DNA of 64,000 nucleotides from an uncultured Parabacteroides sp. (GTDB lineage: Bacteria; Bacteroidota; Bacteroidia; Bacteroidales; Tannerellaceae). Below the pieces are notes generated by a model. It did not search any database, had not been told where the DNA came from, and was given only the letters and a program-made list of their open reading frames with translations. Shown piece after piece: positions 34,980-43,380 of the stretch (its first letter is position 1; every line of letters starts with the position of its first letter). Position numbers and translations under genes: made by a program. The stretch spans positions 118,641 through 182,640 of the forward strand of contig CAJTMR010000002.1 in the NCBI GenBank assembly GCA_910577325.1, in the 5' to 3' direction.

Positions 34980-35351
34980 ATGAAACGACTAACTGCAAGA
35001 GAAGAAGAAATCATGGGCTATTTCTGGACGGAAGGCCCATTGTTCGTCAAACAATTGCTCGAATTTTATGACGAGCCGAGGCCCCATTTCAATACCCTTT
35101 CCACGATCGTGCGCGGGTTGGAGGAAAAAGGTTTCCTCACGCATACTGCATACGGCAACACCTATCAATATTATGCCGCCGTGACGGAAGCCGACTATAG
35201 CCGGGGCACGTTGAAGAACGTCATTGCCAAATATTTTAACAACTCCTACCTCGGCGTCATCTCTTCGCTGGTGAAGGAGGAGGAGATTTCGGTGGACGAG
35301 CTGAAAGAACTTATCGAGGCGATTGACAAGGGGGAACCGTCAACCAAATAG
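34980..35351 (+). CDS. BlaI/MecI/CopY family repressor
   Basis: 123-aa winged-helix repressor (MKRLTAREEEIMGYFW; recognition-helix region FNTLSTIVRGLEEKGFL) with a C-terminal dimerisation/cleavage segment. The start at 34980 is chosen over an upstream frame (34845) because the promoter and operators lie between them. Family members are inactivated by cleavage by a partner M56 membrane peptidase, which is the next gene, 9 bp downstream. Two dyads upstream suggest autoregulation. Confidence 0.92.
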   Translation: MKRLTAREEEIMGYFWTEGPLFVKQLLEFYDEPRPHFNTLSTIVRGLEEKGFLTHTAYGNTYQYYAAVTEADYSRGTLKNVIAKYFNNSYLGVISSLVKEEEISVDELKELIEAIDKGEPSTK

Positions 35352-35360
35352 TCGTGCAGG

Positions 35361-36698
35361 ATGGGAACATTTATAGTCTTCATACTGAAATCGACCTGCT
35401 GCCTGGCAGTGTTCTACCTGTTCTACCGGCTGCTTCTGAGCCGGGACACGTTCCACCGCTTCAACCGGATGGCGCTGCTTGGCGTGATCGCTTTTTCCAT
35501 CGCGATACCCTTTGTCCGGATGGTGGCGGACGGGCCGGCCGGGGTGCAGCCTGCGATGCCGGATGCCGGTCAACTGCTACAGATGCCGGGGATGTCTGTC
35601 CCGGAGACGGCGGACGGGGGCAACCTCTCTTCCTGGTTGGCTGCCTTGCTGGCGGTGTATGCCTGCGGATGCCTCTTTTTTGCAGGGCGGTTCCTGTATT
35701 CCATCAGCCAGATCGTGCGCCTGATCCGTTCGGGCGAGATGGCCGGCCTCGAAGGAGGGATGCGGCTTGTCGTGGTGGAGCAGACGGTCCCGCCGTTCAG
35801 TTGGATGAAATATATCGTCGTCTCGCGGATCGATATGGAGGAGAGCGGGGCGGAGATCCTGGCGCATGAGCAGGCGCATGTCAGGGCTTGCCATTCGCTG
35901 GACATGTGGCTCGCCGGGTGTTGTGTCATCCTGCATTGGTTTAATCCCGCCGCCTGGCTTTTGAAACAGGAGTTGCAGAACGTGCACGAGTACGAGGCGG
36001 ACGAGAACGTGATCGCGCATGGCGTCGACGCCAGGCATTACCAGTTATTATTAATCAAGAAAGCGGTCGGCACGCAGCGTTTCACCTCTATGGCCAATAG
36101 CTTTGGCCACGGTAAACTTAAAAAGCGGATTACCATGATGTTAAAACAAAAATCGAATCCCTGGAGCCGTCTGAAATACCTCTATGTGCTCCCGCTTACG
36201 GCCGTTACGCTTGCCGCTTTCGCCCGTCCTGACATTTCCTGCGGGTTGGAAAAGATTGCCGAGGCGCAACTTGCCGAACCTTTCGCGTCCGGGCAGGAAG
36301 CACGCGAAGATGCAAAGCAGGCACGCAAGGATAGGCGGAAAGTCGAAATGGCTGTTTCCAAGGAGCCGCGTGAAGACGTGTCGGTTGTCGGTTACGGTCC
36401 CATGAAGCGGCAGGATGGAAAAGTGTCCGATATTGTGAAACGGGACACGCTGTTCCGGAGCACTCTGGATTTCAAATCGAATATGAAGTCTGTCCGGGGC
36501 GTCCGCTATGTCCAGCCGGACCCGCTTGTCGTACTTGACGGTGTCGAATACACAGGTGGGATAGATAAGATCAACGCTAACGAGATCGAATCGATATCAG
36601 TCCTGAAAGATAAGGGCGCCGTCGAACTGTACGGGGAAAAAGCGGCAGGCGGCGTGATCCTGATCACAACGAAAAAATCATCTTTTAAAGCAAAATAA
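35361..36698 (+). CDS. BlaR1-like M56 membrane metallopeptidase with TonB-plug-like C-terminus
   Basis: 445 aa. Three to four N-terminal TM helices; the zinc motif HEQAH (169-173) with a downstream NVHEYEADE supplying the third ligand; another TM helix near 270-285; then a charged linker and a C-terminal domain (about 375-440) with LVVLDGVEY, NANEIESISVLKD and GGVILITTKK, the pattern of a TonB-dependent receptor plug/carboxypeptidase-associated signalling domain. It probably senses an envelope signal and cleaves the BlaI-type repressor. Its stop overlaps the next start (TAATG). Confidence 0.9.
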   Translation: MGTFIVFILKSTCCLAVFYLFYRLLLSRDTFHRFNRMALLGVIAFSIAIPFVRMVADGPAGVQPAMPDAGQLLQMPGMSVPETADGGNLSSWLAALLAVYACGCLFFAGRFLYSISQIVRLIRSGEMAGLEGGMRLVVVEQTVPPFSWMKYIVVSRIDMEESGAEILAHEQAHVRACHSLDMWLAGCCVILHWFNPAAWLLKQELQNVHEYEADENVIAHGVDARHYQLLLIKKAVGTQRFTSMANSFGHGKLKKRITMMLKQKSNPWSRLKYLYVLPLTAVTLAAFARPDISCGLEKIAEAQLAEPFASGQEAREDAKQARKDRRKVEMAVSKEPREDVSVVGYGPMKRQDGKVSDIVKRDTLFRSTLDFKSNMKSVRGVRYVQPDPLVVLDGVEYTGGIDKINANEIESISVLKDKGAVELYGEKAAGGVILITTKKSSFKAK

Positions 36699-37942
36699 TG
36701 AATCGTATGAAAAATCATGTGTTTGCAGCGGCGGCGTGCCTTCTTCTTGCCGCTTGCAGTGGAAACGAGACGAAGGTGGCGAAGCTGGAAGTGATCCCTG
36801 TGGGGGCGGCTTTCGAGCGGCAGGCGGAGCTGAAGGCTTCCGACTGTTTCAAAAAAATACGGTATGTCGCGTTGGAGACGACGGACAGTTGCCTGGTCGG
36901 CGAGGGGGCGCATGCTTCGATCCTGAAGGATTGGATCGTGGTGGTTTCCGGACGGAGCCGCTGCCAGTTGTTTGACAAAAAGACAGGCCGTTTCATCCGT
37001 ACGATAGGGCATGTGGGCGAAGATCCCGAAGGCTATTCGAATGCCTACGGGGGGTGGCTGAATCCGCATACCGACCGGCTTTATTTCCCCGGCTGGAATA
37101 AGAAACAGGTCGCTTACCGGGCGGACGGCAGCTTCGATTCGGTCTGGACGCCTGCCATTGTTCCCGGCGATTTTCCGATGGCTACCGCGTTTGATTATTT
37201 CGATGCAGGCATCATCGCCGGTTATTATTCGGCTTCCGACAGCGTACCCGCACGGCTCGTCTTGTTCCGTGGGGACGAGATCGTCCGCGAACAATTCTTG
37301 CCGATGGATATCCGGGGCGAAAAAGCGGTCACACCGGACGAGATAGCTGCTATTTCCGTCTGGAAAGATGGAGGGGGCGGGATGCTTGTCATCAAATATA
37401 AGAACGAAAAATCGTCTCTTACCTCGCTTGGCAATAGTTGCTTCTGGCATAAAGGCGACGAGATGTTTTTCCACCAGGCGTATAACGACACGCTTTATCG
37501 GGTTTCGGCGGATAAGGGGTTGCAGCCTGTACGCATGCTCGATCCCGGCATCTATGGCTGGCCTTACAACGAGCGTTTCGAGGATAAGAAAGACGCTATC
37601 TACCCGACAGCATTCATGGAGAACGAGGATGTGATCCTGTTCCGTTTTGTGACAAATGTCTATAACGACAAACGTAAGACCTATAATGCCTTGTACCGGA
37701 AGTCGGACGGCACGGTCAAAATCTGTCCTTTCGACGATAAGATAACCGACGATATGAACGGCTTCCTCCCGTTGCAACCGGGAGCTATCTCTGCCTCCGG
37801 TGAGTTTACAACCATCCTTCCGGCCGAAGACGTCATCTCCTGGTTTGAAGAGAATGCCGCCAAAACGGATATCCCTGCCGAAGTCGCCGCTCTGAAAAGG
37901 GTCGGTGAGGAGGATAATCCGGTGGTTGCGATCATGGAGTAG
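36698..37942 (+). CDS. 6-bladed beta-propeller lipoprotein (BF3164-like)
   Basis: 414-aa lipoprotein (LLLAAC, Cys20), mature part predicted as a six-bladed propeller with the family opening IRYVALETTDSCLVG and the IGHVGEDPEGY loop. Function of the family is unknown; members often sit beside regulators or secreted peptides. Here it is translationally coupled to the M56 sensor, so it may be the controlled output or a ligand-binding partner of the sensor. Homologous proteins occur at 59923 and 61199. Confidence 0.85.
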   Translation: MNRMKNHVFAAAACLLLAACSGNETKVAKLEVIPVGAAFERQAELKASDCFKKIRYVALETTDSCLVGEGAHASILKDWIVVVSGRSRCQLFDKKTGRFIRTIGHVGEDPEGYSNAYGGWLNPHTDRLYFPGWNKKQVAYRADGSFDSVWTPAIVPGDFPMATAFDYFDAGIIAGYYSASDSVPARLVLFRGDEIVREQFLPMDIRGEKAVTPDEIAAISVWKDGGGGMLVIKYKNEKSSLTSLGNSCFWHKGDEMFFHQAYNDTLYRVSADKGLQPVRMLDPGIYGWPYNERFEDKKDAIYPTAFMENEDVILFRFVTNVYNDKRKTYNALYRKSDGTVKICPFDDKITDDMNGFLPLQPGAISASGEFTTILPAEDVISWFEENAAKTDIPAEVAALKRVGEEDNPVVAIME

Positions 37943-37969
37943 CCCGGACGGTTAAGCCTTGATCTTTTG

Positions 37970-37997
37970 GTTACTTTTGGATCAAGCCAAAAGTAAC
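37970..37997 (+). terminator. Hairpin after the propeller gene
   Basis: GTTACTTTTGG / CCAAAAGTAAC, perfect 11-bp stem with a 6-nt loop, 27 bp after the propeller stop. Not followed by a T-run, so the terminator role is tentative; it also lies 33 bp before the next start codon. Confidence 0.45.
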
Positions 37998-38030
37998 TAT
38001 CTTTACTGGCTCAAACAAAAACATCATATT

Positions 38031-39008
38031 ATGGAAAACTTTAAAGTCGGAATTATCGGAGCCGGGCATATCGCCCGCAAGATGGCGCATACGTTGCGCG
38101 ATATGGAAGGTGTCGAACCGTATGCGGTGGCTTCCCGTAATCTGGAAAATGCCGAAGGGTTCGCACGTGAATGGGGCTTTACCCGGGCTTACGGATCGTA
38201 TGAAGAGCTGGCGGATGATCCCGAAGTGCAGTTGATCTACATCGCCACCCCGCATTCCCACCATTTTGAGCAGGCCCGAATGTGCCTTGAGAAGGGCAAA
38301 CCGGTCTTATGTGAAAAAGCATTCACCGCCAATGCTGATCAGGCGGAAGCGTTGATACGTTTGTCAAAGGAGAAGCAGGTGTTTCTGACCGAAGCGATCT
38401 GGACACGTTATATGCCTTTTTCCCAGACGCTCCGTGAGTTGGTAGACGGCGGAATGATCGGACGTGTGATGATGTTGACGGCCAATATCGGTTATCCGAT
38501 TGCCGAGAAGGAGCGCATCGCCAAACCGGAACTTTGTGGTGGTGCTTTATTGGATATTGGGGTTTATCCGATCAATTTTGCAAGGATGATTTTCGGTTCG
38601 GAGATTACAGGTATTACTTCTGCTTGCGTGAAAGGGGAGACGGGAGTGGATTTGCAGAACAGCATTACTTTTGTGTATAGGAACCACCGGATGGCCGTTT
38701 TGCAAATGACCGCTTTTTGTGCGAACGACCGGCAGGGTGTAATATCGGGGGATAAAGGGTATATAATTGTCGACAATATCAACAACCCGCAGCAGGCAAT
38801 CGTCTATTCGACCAACCACGAGGAAGTGGCTCGCTATGCCTGTCCGCCGCAGATAACGGGTTTCGAGTATCAAGTGCAGGCATCCATCAACGCAATCCGT
38901 GAGGGAAAGATCGAAACGCCTTATATGCCGCATGCCGAAACTTTGCATATCATGCAGATGCTGGATGACCTCCGTTTCGAATGGGGGGTGCGTTTCCCGA
39001 TGGACTGA
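38031..39008 (+). CDS. Gfo/Idh/MocA family oxidoreductase
   Basis: 325-aa NAD(P)-dependent dehydrogenase. N-terminal Rossmann fold (FKVGIIGAGHIARKMA), the family CEKAFTANADQAEAL motif with the catalytic Lys, and the GGALLDIGVYPINFARMIFG motif of the C-terminal domain. No signal peptide, so cytosolic. It resembles the trans-1,2-dihydrobenzene-1,2-diol dehydrogenase-like branch; the substrate is probably a sugar derivative. The ATG at 38031 is preferred because the longer frame (37959) reads through the hairpin. Confidence 0.9.
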   Translation: MENFKVGIIGAGHIARKMAHTLRDMEGVEPYAVASRNLENAEGFAREWGFTRAYGSYEELADDPEVQLIYIATPHSHHFEQARMCLEKGKPVLCEKAFTANADQAEALIRLSKEKQVFLTEAIWTRYMPFSQTLRELVDGGMIGRVMMLTANIGYPIAEKERIAKPELCGGALLDIGVYPINFARMIFGSEITGITSACVKGETGVDLQNSITFVYRNHRMAVLQMTAFCANDRQGVISGDKGYIIVDNINNPQQAIVYSTNHEEVARYACPPQITGFEYQVQASINAIREGKIETPYMPHAETLHIMQMLDDLRFEWGVRFPMD

Positions 39009-39019
39009 GCAATAGATAG

Positions 39020-39072
39020 TTGACAATTGACAATTAGTTGCAAGAACATTTAATTGTCAATTGTCAATTTTT
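39020..39072. terminator. Bidirectional terminator of TTGACAATT words
   Basis: TTGACAATTGACAATTA (39020-39036) and its exact complement (39051-39067) form a 17-bp stem followed by TTTTTC. It sits between the convergent oxidoreductase and GH84 genes. Confidence 0.7.
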
Positions 39073-39077
39073 CATTG

Positions 39078-41579
39078 TCAATTAATCTCGTGGATACGGA
39101 TATTTGTTTGTCCTGCATTATGCAGTTCCAGAACCTTTATATTTTGTAATGATTCCTTTTTCAATTTGATGTAATTTGCCGGGCCGGAATAAAGCACCTG
39201 TTTCACTTTTCCTTTCAATGGTGTGCCTTCCACTATGACTTGGCTGCAAGTAGAGCCTGACAAATATAGTTCGAGTGAGCTGTCCTTGTTTTCCCTATTG
39301 ATCGTGATACGTGAACCGGCAGCCAAAGTGTTGACAGATTCCAGATTCTTGTCATACATCAGGCGGACAGGATCGATGGAGGTATCCTCTTTCGTTGTCA
39401 CGGCAAATTCGTACAGATAGATTTGCATCTGTTTGTCTGTTGCATTCCGCATACGGATATAACGTGTTTCGGGAGCGATTTTTTCCAACTTGAAGCGGGC
39501 TTGGCCGGTGGGAATATCGGTTATAGCTGTCCATTGATTTCCATCGGCAGACCATTCGAATACCCGTCCGTTGTTTTCGCTCTTCGGCAGGTTGAAGTTG
39601 AAAGAAATAGCCTCTTTCTGCAATTCCCAGGTAAGGCCGAAGGATTGTCCCGGCTCTATGCGAAGCACTTCGTTTAGGCGGTTGTATCCGATCTGGTCTT
39701 TACCCTCCTTCAACGGCTGATATTTCAACTGTTCGATATCTGTCAGGATAGAGGCCTTGCTCATCCGGGTGGCGGTGGCAGTTGCTTGGTCGGCGAACAG
39801 CAGGTTGCTCTCTACACCTGAATGTATCTCTTGTATGAACGGAGTCAGGATGCGCGAACCTACTTTTACGCCTTTTTGATACGGATTCTGATTGTAGGTC
39901 CGGTCGATTGTGCGCATACTGTCAAGCAATGATGTGAGCGACAGATATGATTGCCAGGTGGCGGCACGATCCTCACCTTGTCCGGCTTCGGCGGTACGGA
40001 TAGCTGCTTGTCCGGCTTTACCTAACAGGTGGAATTGGATCAGCCACGGTTTGATTTCGTCTATCAGTGCCTTGTTGCGGCTTGTTTCGATGGCAGCCGG
40101 AGCGGATGTGATCTCGGCAAACAACCGGTTCATCTGATCGGCGGCATCCGCATTATAGTTGTGCTGACGGAAGTCATTCAGGAAAGCTCCGGCATAACCG
40201 GCATTGCGTACGGATTCGTCGCGGCGGTAGCGATGGCCGTTAGGACCCGGATCGCAGTTATTCTCGCAGAACGTACGGAATGCTTCAGGGGCTTCCGGCA
40301 AAACGTAGCGGCAAGCTTCCACGAAATCGTTTTCGGGGTTATAGGCTTTCATGTTCCATGCATAATCGGCAACTCCGTAAAGGGCCACTTTGGAAGCCTC
40401 TGCCCGTTCCATTGGGTTGGCGACGAAACCGGACATGGCATGTACCGCATTCGGATCGAGTCCATACGACGGTCCCATTAGCAGATGGTCACGGCAGTAG
40501 TCGCTTACAGGGAAATTCCACCAGACATACGACGGGCGTTGGATGCGTTTGTTTACCCATTCCTGTCCTTCGAGTGTGATGTCGTGAATCACGCTGTTAC
40601 CGGTCCACATCACATGGATTGCCGGGTCGAGCGTTTTGCCCAGCACATCCAGATAGTCGGTTCCCGCCCATGCACGGTTATATTCGGTTGGGCACATGAT
40701 CAGAGGGCTAACGCCGTCTTTCTTCTCGATAAATTCCTTTTGCAGGAAGTTAAGCAGGTCGGCTTGTTTGTCTGCTTTGGCTCCTTCACCGGAAATATCG
40801 TCGAAGAAGACTGCGAAAGAACGGACTCCCAAATCGTACATCATTCCGAACTTGTTCAGCACGTTCATTCGGTCTTCGTCCGTCCATTTGATGTCCAGTC
40901 CGGGATGGATCGCCCAGACGAAATCCACCTTGTTGGCAGCGGCTTCCTTTACCAAGTCCTTGATCTGTGCCGCTTCCTTTTCCGGATAGGGCTTGCGCCA
41001 GTTCGGCGAGCTATGAAAAGGATCGTCTTTGGGACCATAGATATAAGTGTTCATCTTCATCTTGCCGTAGAAGCAAAGCTGTTCGATGCGGTCGGCATGG
41101 CTCCAAGGGTCGCCGTAAAAACCTTCGACGGTTCCACGGTAGGCGATATCGGGATAGTCTTTGATAACGCCGATAGGAAGTGTCGTGTTACCTTGCCCGT
41201 CGGTTTGAGTCAATTGTTGCAGTGTCTGCGCAGCGTAAAAAAGACCTCGGCTGTCGGGGGATTCGATACTGATTCCTTTTGGCGTGATGGTTAATAGATA
41301 GGCTCCTGAACGTTTCAGTTCTGATGCCTGGTCTTTCATCAAAGTGATTTTGAGCGGCAGCGCTTCGGGATTGTCAGTCATCGACAAAGTTTGTTTGATT
41401 AGTCGCATGGCATCTTCATCCGGATTTTTTATGCCGGTAAGGGTAAAACCATGAGGCGATTTTAACCGGTTGGTCGACAGTGTGATTTCCTGCGGCTGCG
41501 GATGGACGGCCGGCAGGGGATTTTGTGCTTGCAGGACACTTCCTAAAAGAAGGGCGGCAGTTAGATTTAGCAATTTCAT
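39078..41579 (-). CDS. GH84 beta-N-acetylglucosaminidase, exported
   Basis: O-GlcNAcase/hyaluronidase-like family 84 enzyme, 833 aa. Signal peptide (LLNLTAALLLGSVLQAQ), N-terminal GH20b-like alpha/beta domain, TIM barrel beginning YRGTVEGFYGDPWSHADR, and the adjacent catalytic Asp260-Asp261 in AVFFDDISGEG (substrate-assisted mechanism, as in BtGH84). A helical region and a C-terminal beta-sandwich follow. It acts on terminal beta-GlcNAc of host glycans in the periplasm. Last of eight colinear minus-strand genes. Confidence 0.94.
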   Translation of the reverse strand: MKLLNLTAALLLGSVLQAQNPLPAVHPQPQEITLSTNRLKSPHGFTLTGIKNPDEDAMRLIKQTLSMTDNPEALPLKITLMKDQASELKRSGAYLLTITPKGISIESPDSRGLFYAAQTLQQLTQTDGQGNTTLPIGVIKDYPDIAYRGTVEGFYGDPWSHADRIEQLCFYGKMKMNTYIYGPKDDPFHSSPNWRKPYPEKEAAQIKDLVKEAAANKVDFVWAIHPGLDIKWTDEDRMNVLNKFGMMYDLGVRSFAVFFDDISGEGAKADKQADLLNFLQKEFIEKKDGVSPLIMCPTEYNRAWAGTDYLDVLGKTLDPAIHVMWTGNSVIHDITLEGQEWVNKRIQRPSYVWWNFPVSDYCRDHLLMGPSYGLDPNAVHAMSGFVANPMERAEASKVALYGVADYAWNMKAYNPENDFVEACRYVLPEAPEAFRTFCENNCDPGPNGHRYRRDESVRNAGYAGAFLNDFRQHNYNADAADQMNRLFAEITSAPAAIETSRNKALIDEIKPWLIQFHLLGKAGQAAIRTAEAGQGEDRAATWQSYLSLTSLLDSMRTIDRTYNQNPYQKGVKVGSRILTPFIQEIHSGVESNLLFADQATATATRMSKASILTDIEQLKYQPLKEGKDQIGYNRLNEVLRIEPGQSFGLTWELQKEAISFNFNLPKSENNGRVFEWSADGNQWTAITDIPTGQARFKLEKIAPETRYIRMRNATDKQMQIYLYEFAVTTKEDTSIDPVRLMYDKNLESVNTLAAGSRITINRENKDSSLELYLSGSTCSQVIVEGTPLKGKVKQVLYSGPANYIKLKKESLQNIKVLELHNAGQTNIRIHEIN

Positions 41580-41642
41580 ATTTGAACTATTTTAGATGTT
41601 TGATTTTTTATCTGTTACTATTGGTTTGATCCGAAATTGCCT

Positions 41643-43337
41643 TTATCGTACCGAAAACAATAGCGTCTTTCCATTTACGTCACTCCATTCTGTCAGAAGC
41701 AGGCGTAACTCCTTGTATTCGGCAAGTGTATAAAGTTGCTTGTTCAGTTTCAGGCTGCGGGTGACAGTTGCCGTACGTCCGTTTTTCTTGACGGTGATGG
41801 TCAGGCTGCCAGCGGTATTACGGATGGTCTTGTCAGTTTCCGGTGTACGCAGTTTTATGTTTTCAGGACATTCGATCGTGTACGTATAAACTTCGCTGAC
41901 AGGGTGCGGGAGTAGCAGGTTCTCTTTTCGTTGGCTGTTCAGATAACCGTATGGTTGATGGGAAATGCCGTATTTGGCGTCCGGCAGTGAGATCGTTGCA
42001 TATCCGTTTTTTACGTTTAAAGGAGCAGTTTGGTTGTTTTCGCTGTTACCCGTCGTGAAATAAGGCATCAACGCTTTACCGATAGATTCTTTTATGGATG
42101 TCGTCATTTTTTCATCTTTGAAACTAATTGCGATGTCACTCTTGATTTGGAAATCCTGTGGAACGGCAATGGCTACAGGTTTTCCCGTTTGCAGGCTGAA
42201 AAGGGGAGTTCGGTCGAAGTTTCCCGTTTGCGGGCGGCGGGTGGAAGTGGGAGAGAATAGGAATAATTCATCATTCACCATACAGGATACGAGTATCTGG
42301 TCGACTGCTTCCAGCGCCAATCCTTTGTCTGCATGAACTTGGTAAGTTACCATCGGCTCGGCTTTGAAACCGGCTCCATTCAACAGGCCTGCAAGCAAGT
42401 TGGCTTTTTCGGCTTCTGTTCCGTAAGCGCTGCTCGTGACAACATCGGCGGGGCGGAGGCGATAGCCGGTTTCGTTTAGTGTCAGGCTGTTGTTGGCAAT
42501 ATGATTGCTCGTGTAATTGAGGATTGCTTCCAGTTTGTCTTCGTCTTTGTCTTTTCCTTCGATCAGGCTCTCTGCCAGAGTCGCGAGTTGTGGATCGCCG
42601 GATGGATTGAACTGTTTCAGCAGGGTTGCCAATGCTTCTCCCTCGGATACATAAGTCGTGGCGGCGAGAAAAGGAACGTCACCATTCCGGACAGAGACAA
42701 ACGGGGCGCGGGAAGAAGCCGGCAGGTTATGCAATGTCCAGCTTGTCGTACGGGTTCCGCCGGATTGTTTGACGGATGCTTTAGCCGGATTGTTTGTCAA
42801 CGTGTAGGCAAGTTCTTTGGTTTCGGGCGTTATGATCGTCAGGGTGTATTCCTTGACGGGAGAGGATTGGAGCAGTTCTTCGAAAATGTCCACCTCCGGC
42901 AGATATCCCGGTTTGGATGTGACTGTATAGTCGAGGTAGATAGTCGCCCCCAATTCCAGGCCTGTATGGACGACCACCATTTCTTTCAGGTGATTGTAAG
43001 CTGGGGCATCAGCCGCATTGCGGGGAAGGACTTCCACGAAAGCGTTGTCTGGTGTCTTGACAATCGTACCGTCTTTCTGTTTGGTATAAGACGAGTTGAT
43101 CTTCAGTTCCTGATATTGCGGATTGTACACGATGAAACTTTCTCCGTATGTACCGTTCATGGCCGTGTGGGTGAAGAGTGTCAGTTCCATATCATAGCGG
43201 AACTCTTGGCTGCCGTCGGCATTGAGTGTCCAGGTCTTTGCCAGTTTTTTATATTCGGCTTCCGATGCTCCGAAGGCTGTAGTAGCCATTAGCAGCAGGC
43301 AAAGGAGGAAGGCGAGCTTATGTTTGTTTCGTATCAT
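41643..43337 (-). CDS. DUF3857/transglutaminase-like protein lacking the catalytic Cys
   Basis: 564-aa exported protein (signal LLCLLLMATTAFG): N-terminal DUF3857 beta domain, central transglutaminase-like fold, C-terminal beta domain. Where active relatives have G-x-C-K-D this one has SSAYGTEAEKANLLAGLL, so the nucleophile Cys is missing and a binding rather than enzymatic role is likely. Its neighbour 43381-45348 has the intact motif. Together they form an active/inactive pair. The upstream gap has the AT-rich ATAAATCAAAAATC words. Confidence 0.82.
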   Translation of the reverse strand: MIRNKHKLAFLLCLLLMATTAFGASEAEYKKLAKTWTLNADGSQEFRYDMELTLFTHTAMNGTYGESFIVYNPQYQELKINSSYTKQKDGTIVKTPDNAFVEVLPRNAADAPAYNHLKEMVVVHTGLELGATIYLDYTVTSKPGYLPEVDIFEELLQSSPVKEYTLTIITPETKELAYTLTNNPAKASVKQSGGTRTTSWTLHNLPASSRAPFVSVRNGDVPFLAATTYVSEGEALATLLKQFNPSGDPQLATLAESLIEGKDKDEDKLEAILNYTSNHIANNSLTLNETGYRLRPADVVTSSAYGTEAEKANLLAGLLNGAGFKAEPMVTYQVHADKGLALEAVDQILVSCMVNDELFLFSPTSTRRPQTGNFDRTPLFSLQTGKPVAIAVPQDFQIKSDIAISFKDEKMTTSIKESIGKALMPYFTTGNSENNQTAPLNVKNGYATISLPDAKYGISHQPYGYLNSQRKENLLLPHPVSEVYTYTIECPENIKLRTPETDKTIRNTAGSLTITVKKNGRTATVTRSLKLNKQLYTLAEYKELRLLLTEWSDVNGKTLLFSVR

Positions 43338-43380
43338 TTGATTTTTGATTTATGATTTTTGATTTATGAAGGGGGAGACC

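Noticed and set aside
36506..37777. 423-codon antisense frame over the M56 and propeller genes
   Set aside because: Runs across two genes supported by motifs and promoter; composition typical of a complementary-strand shadow.
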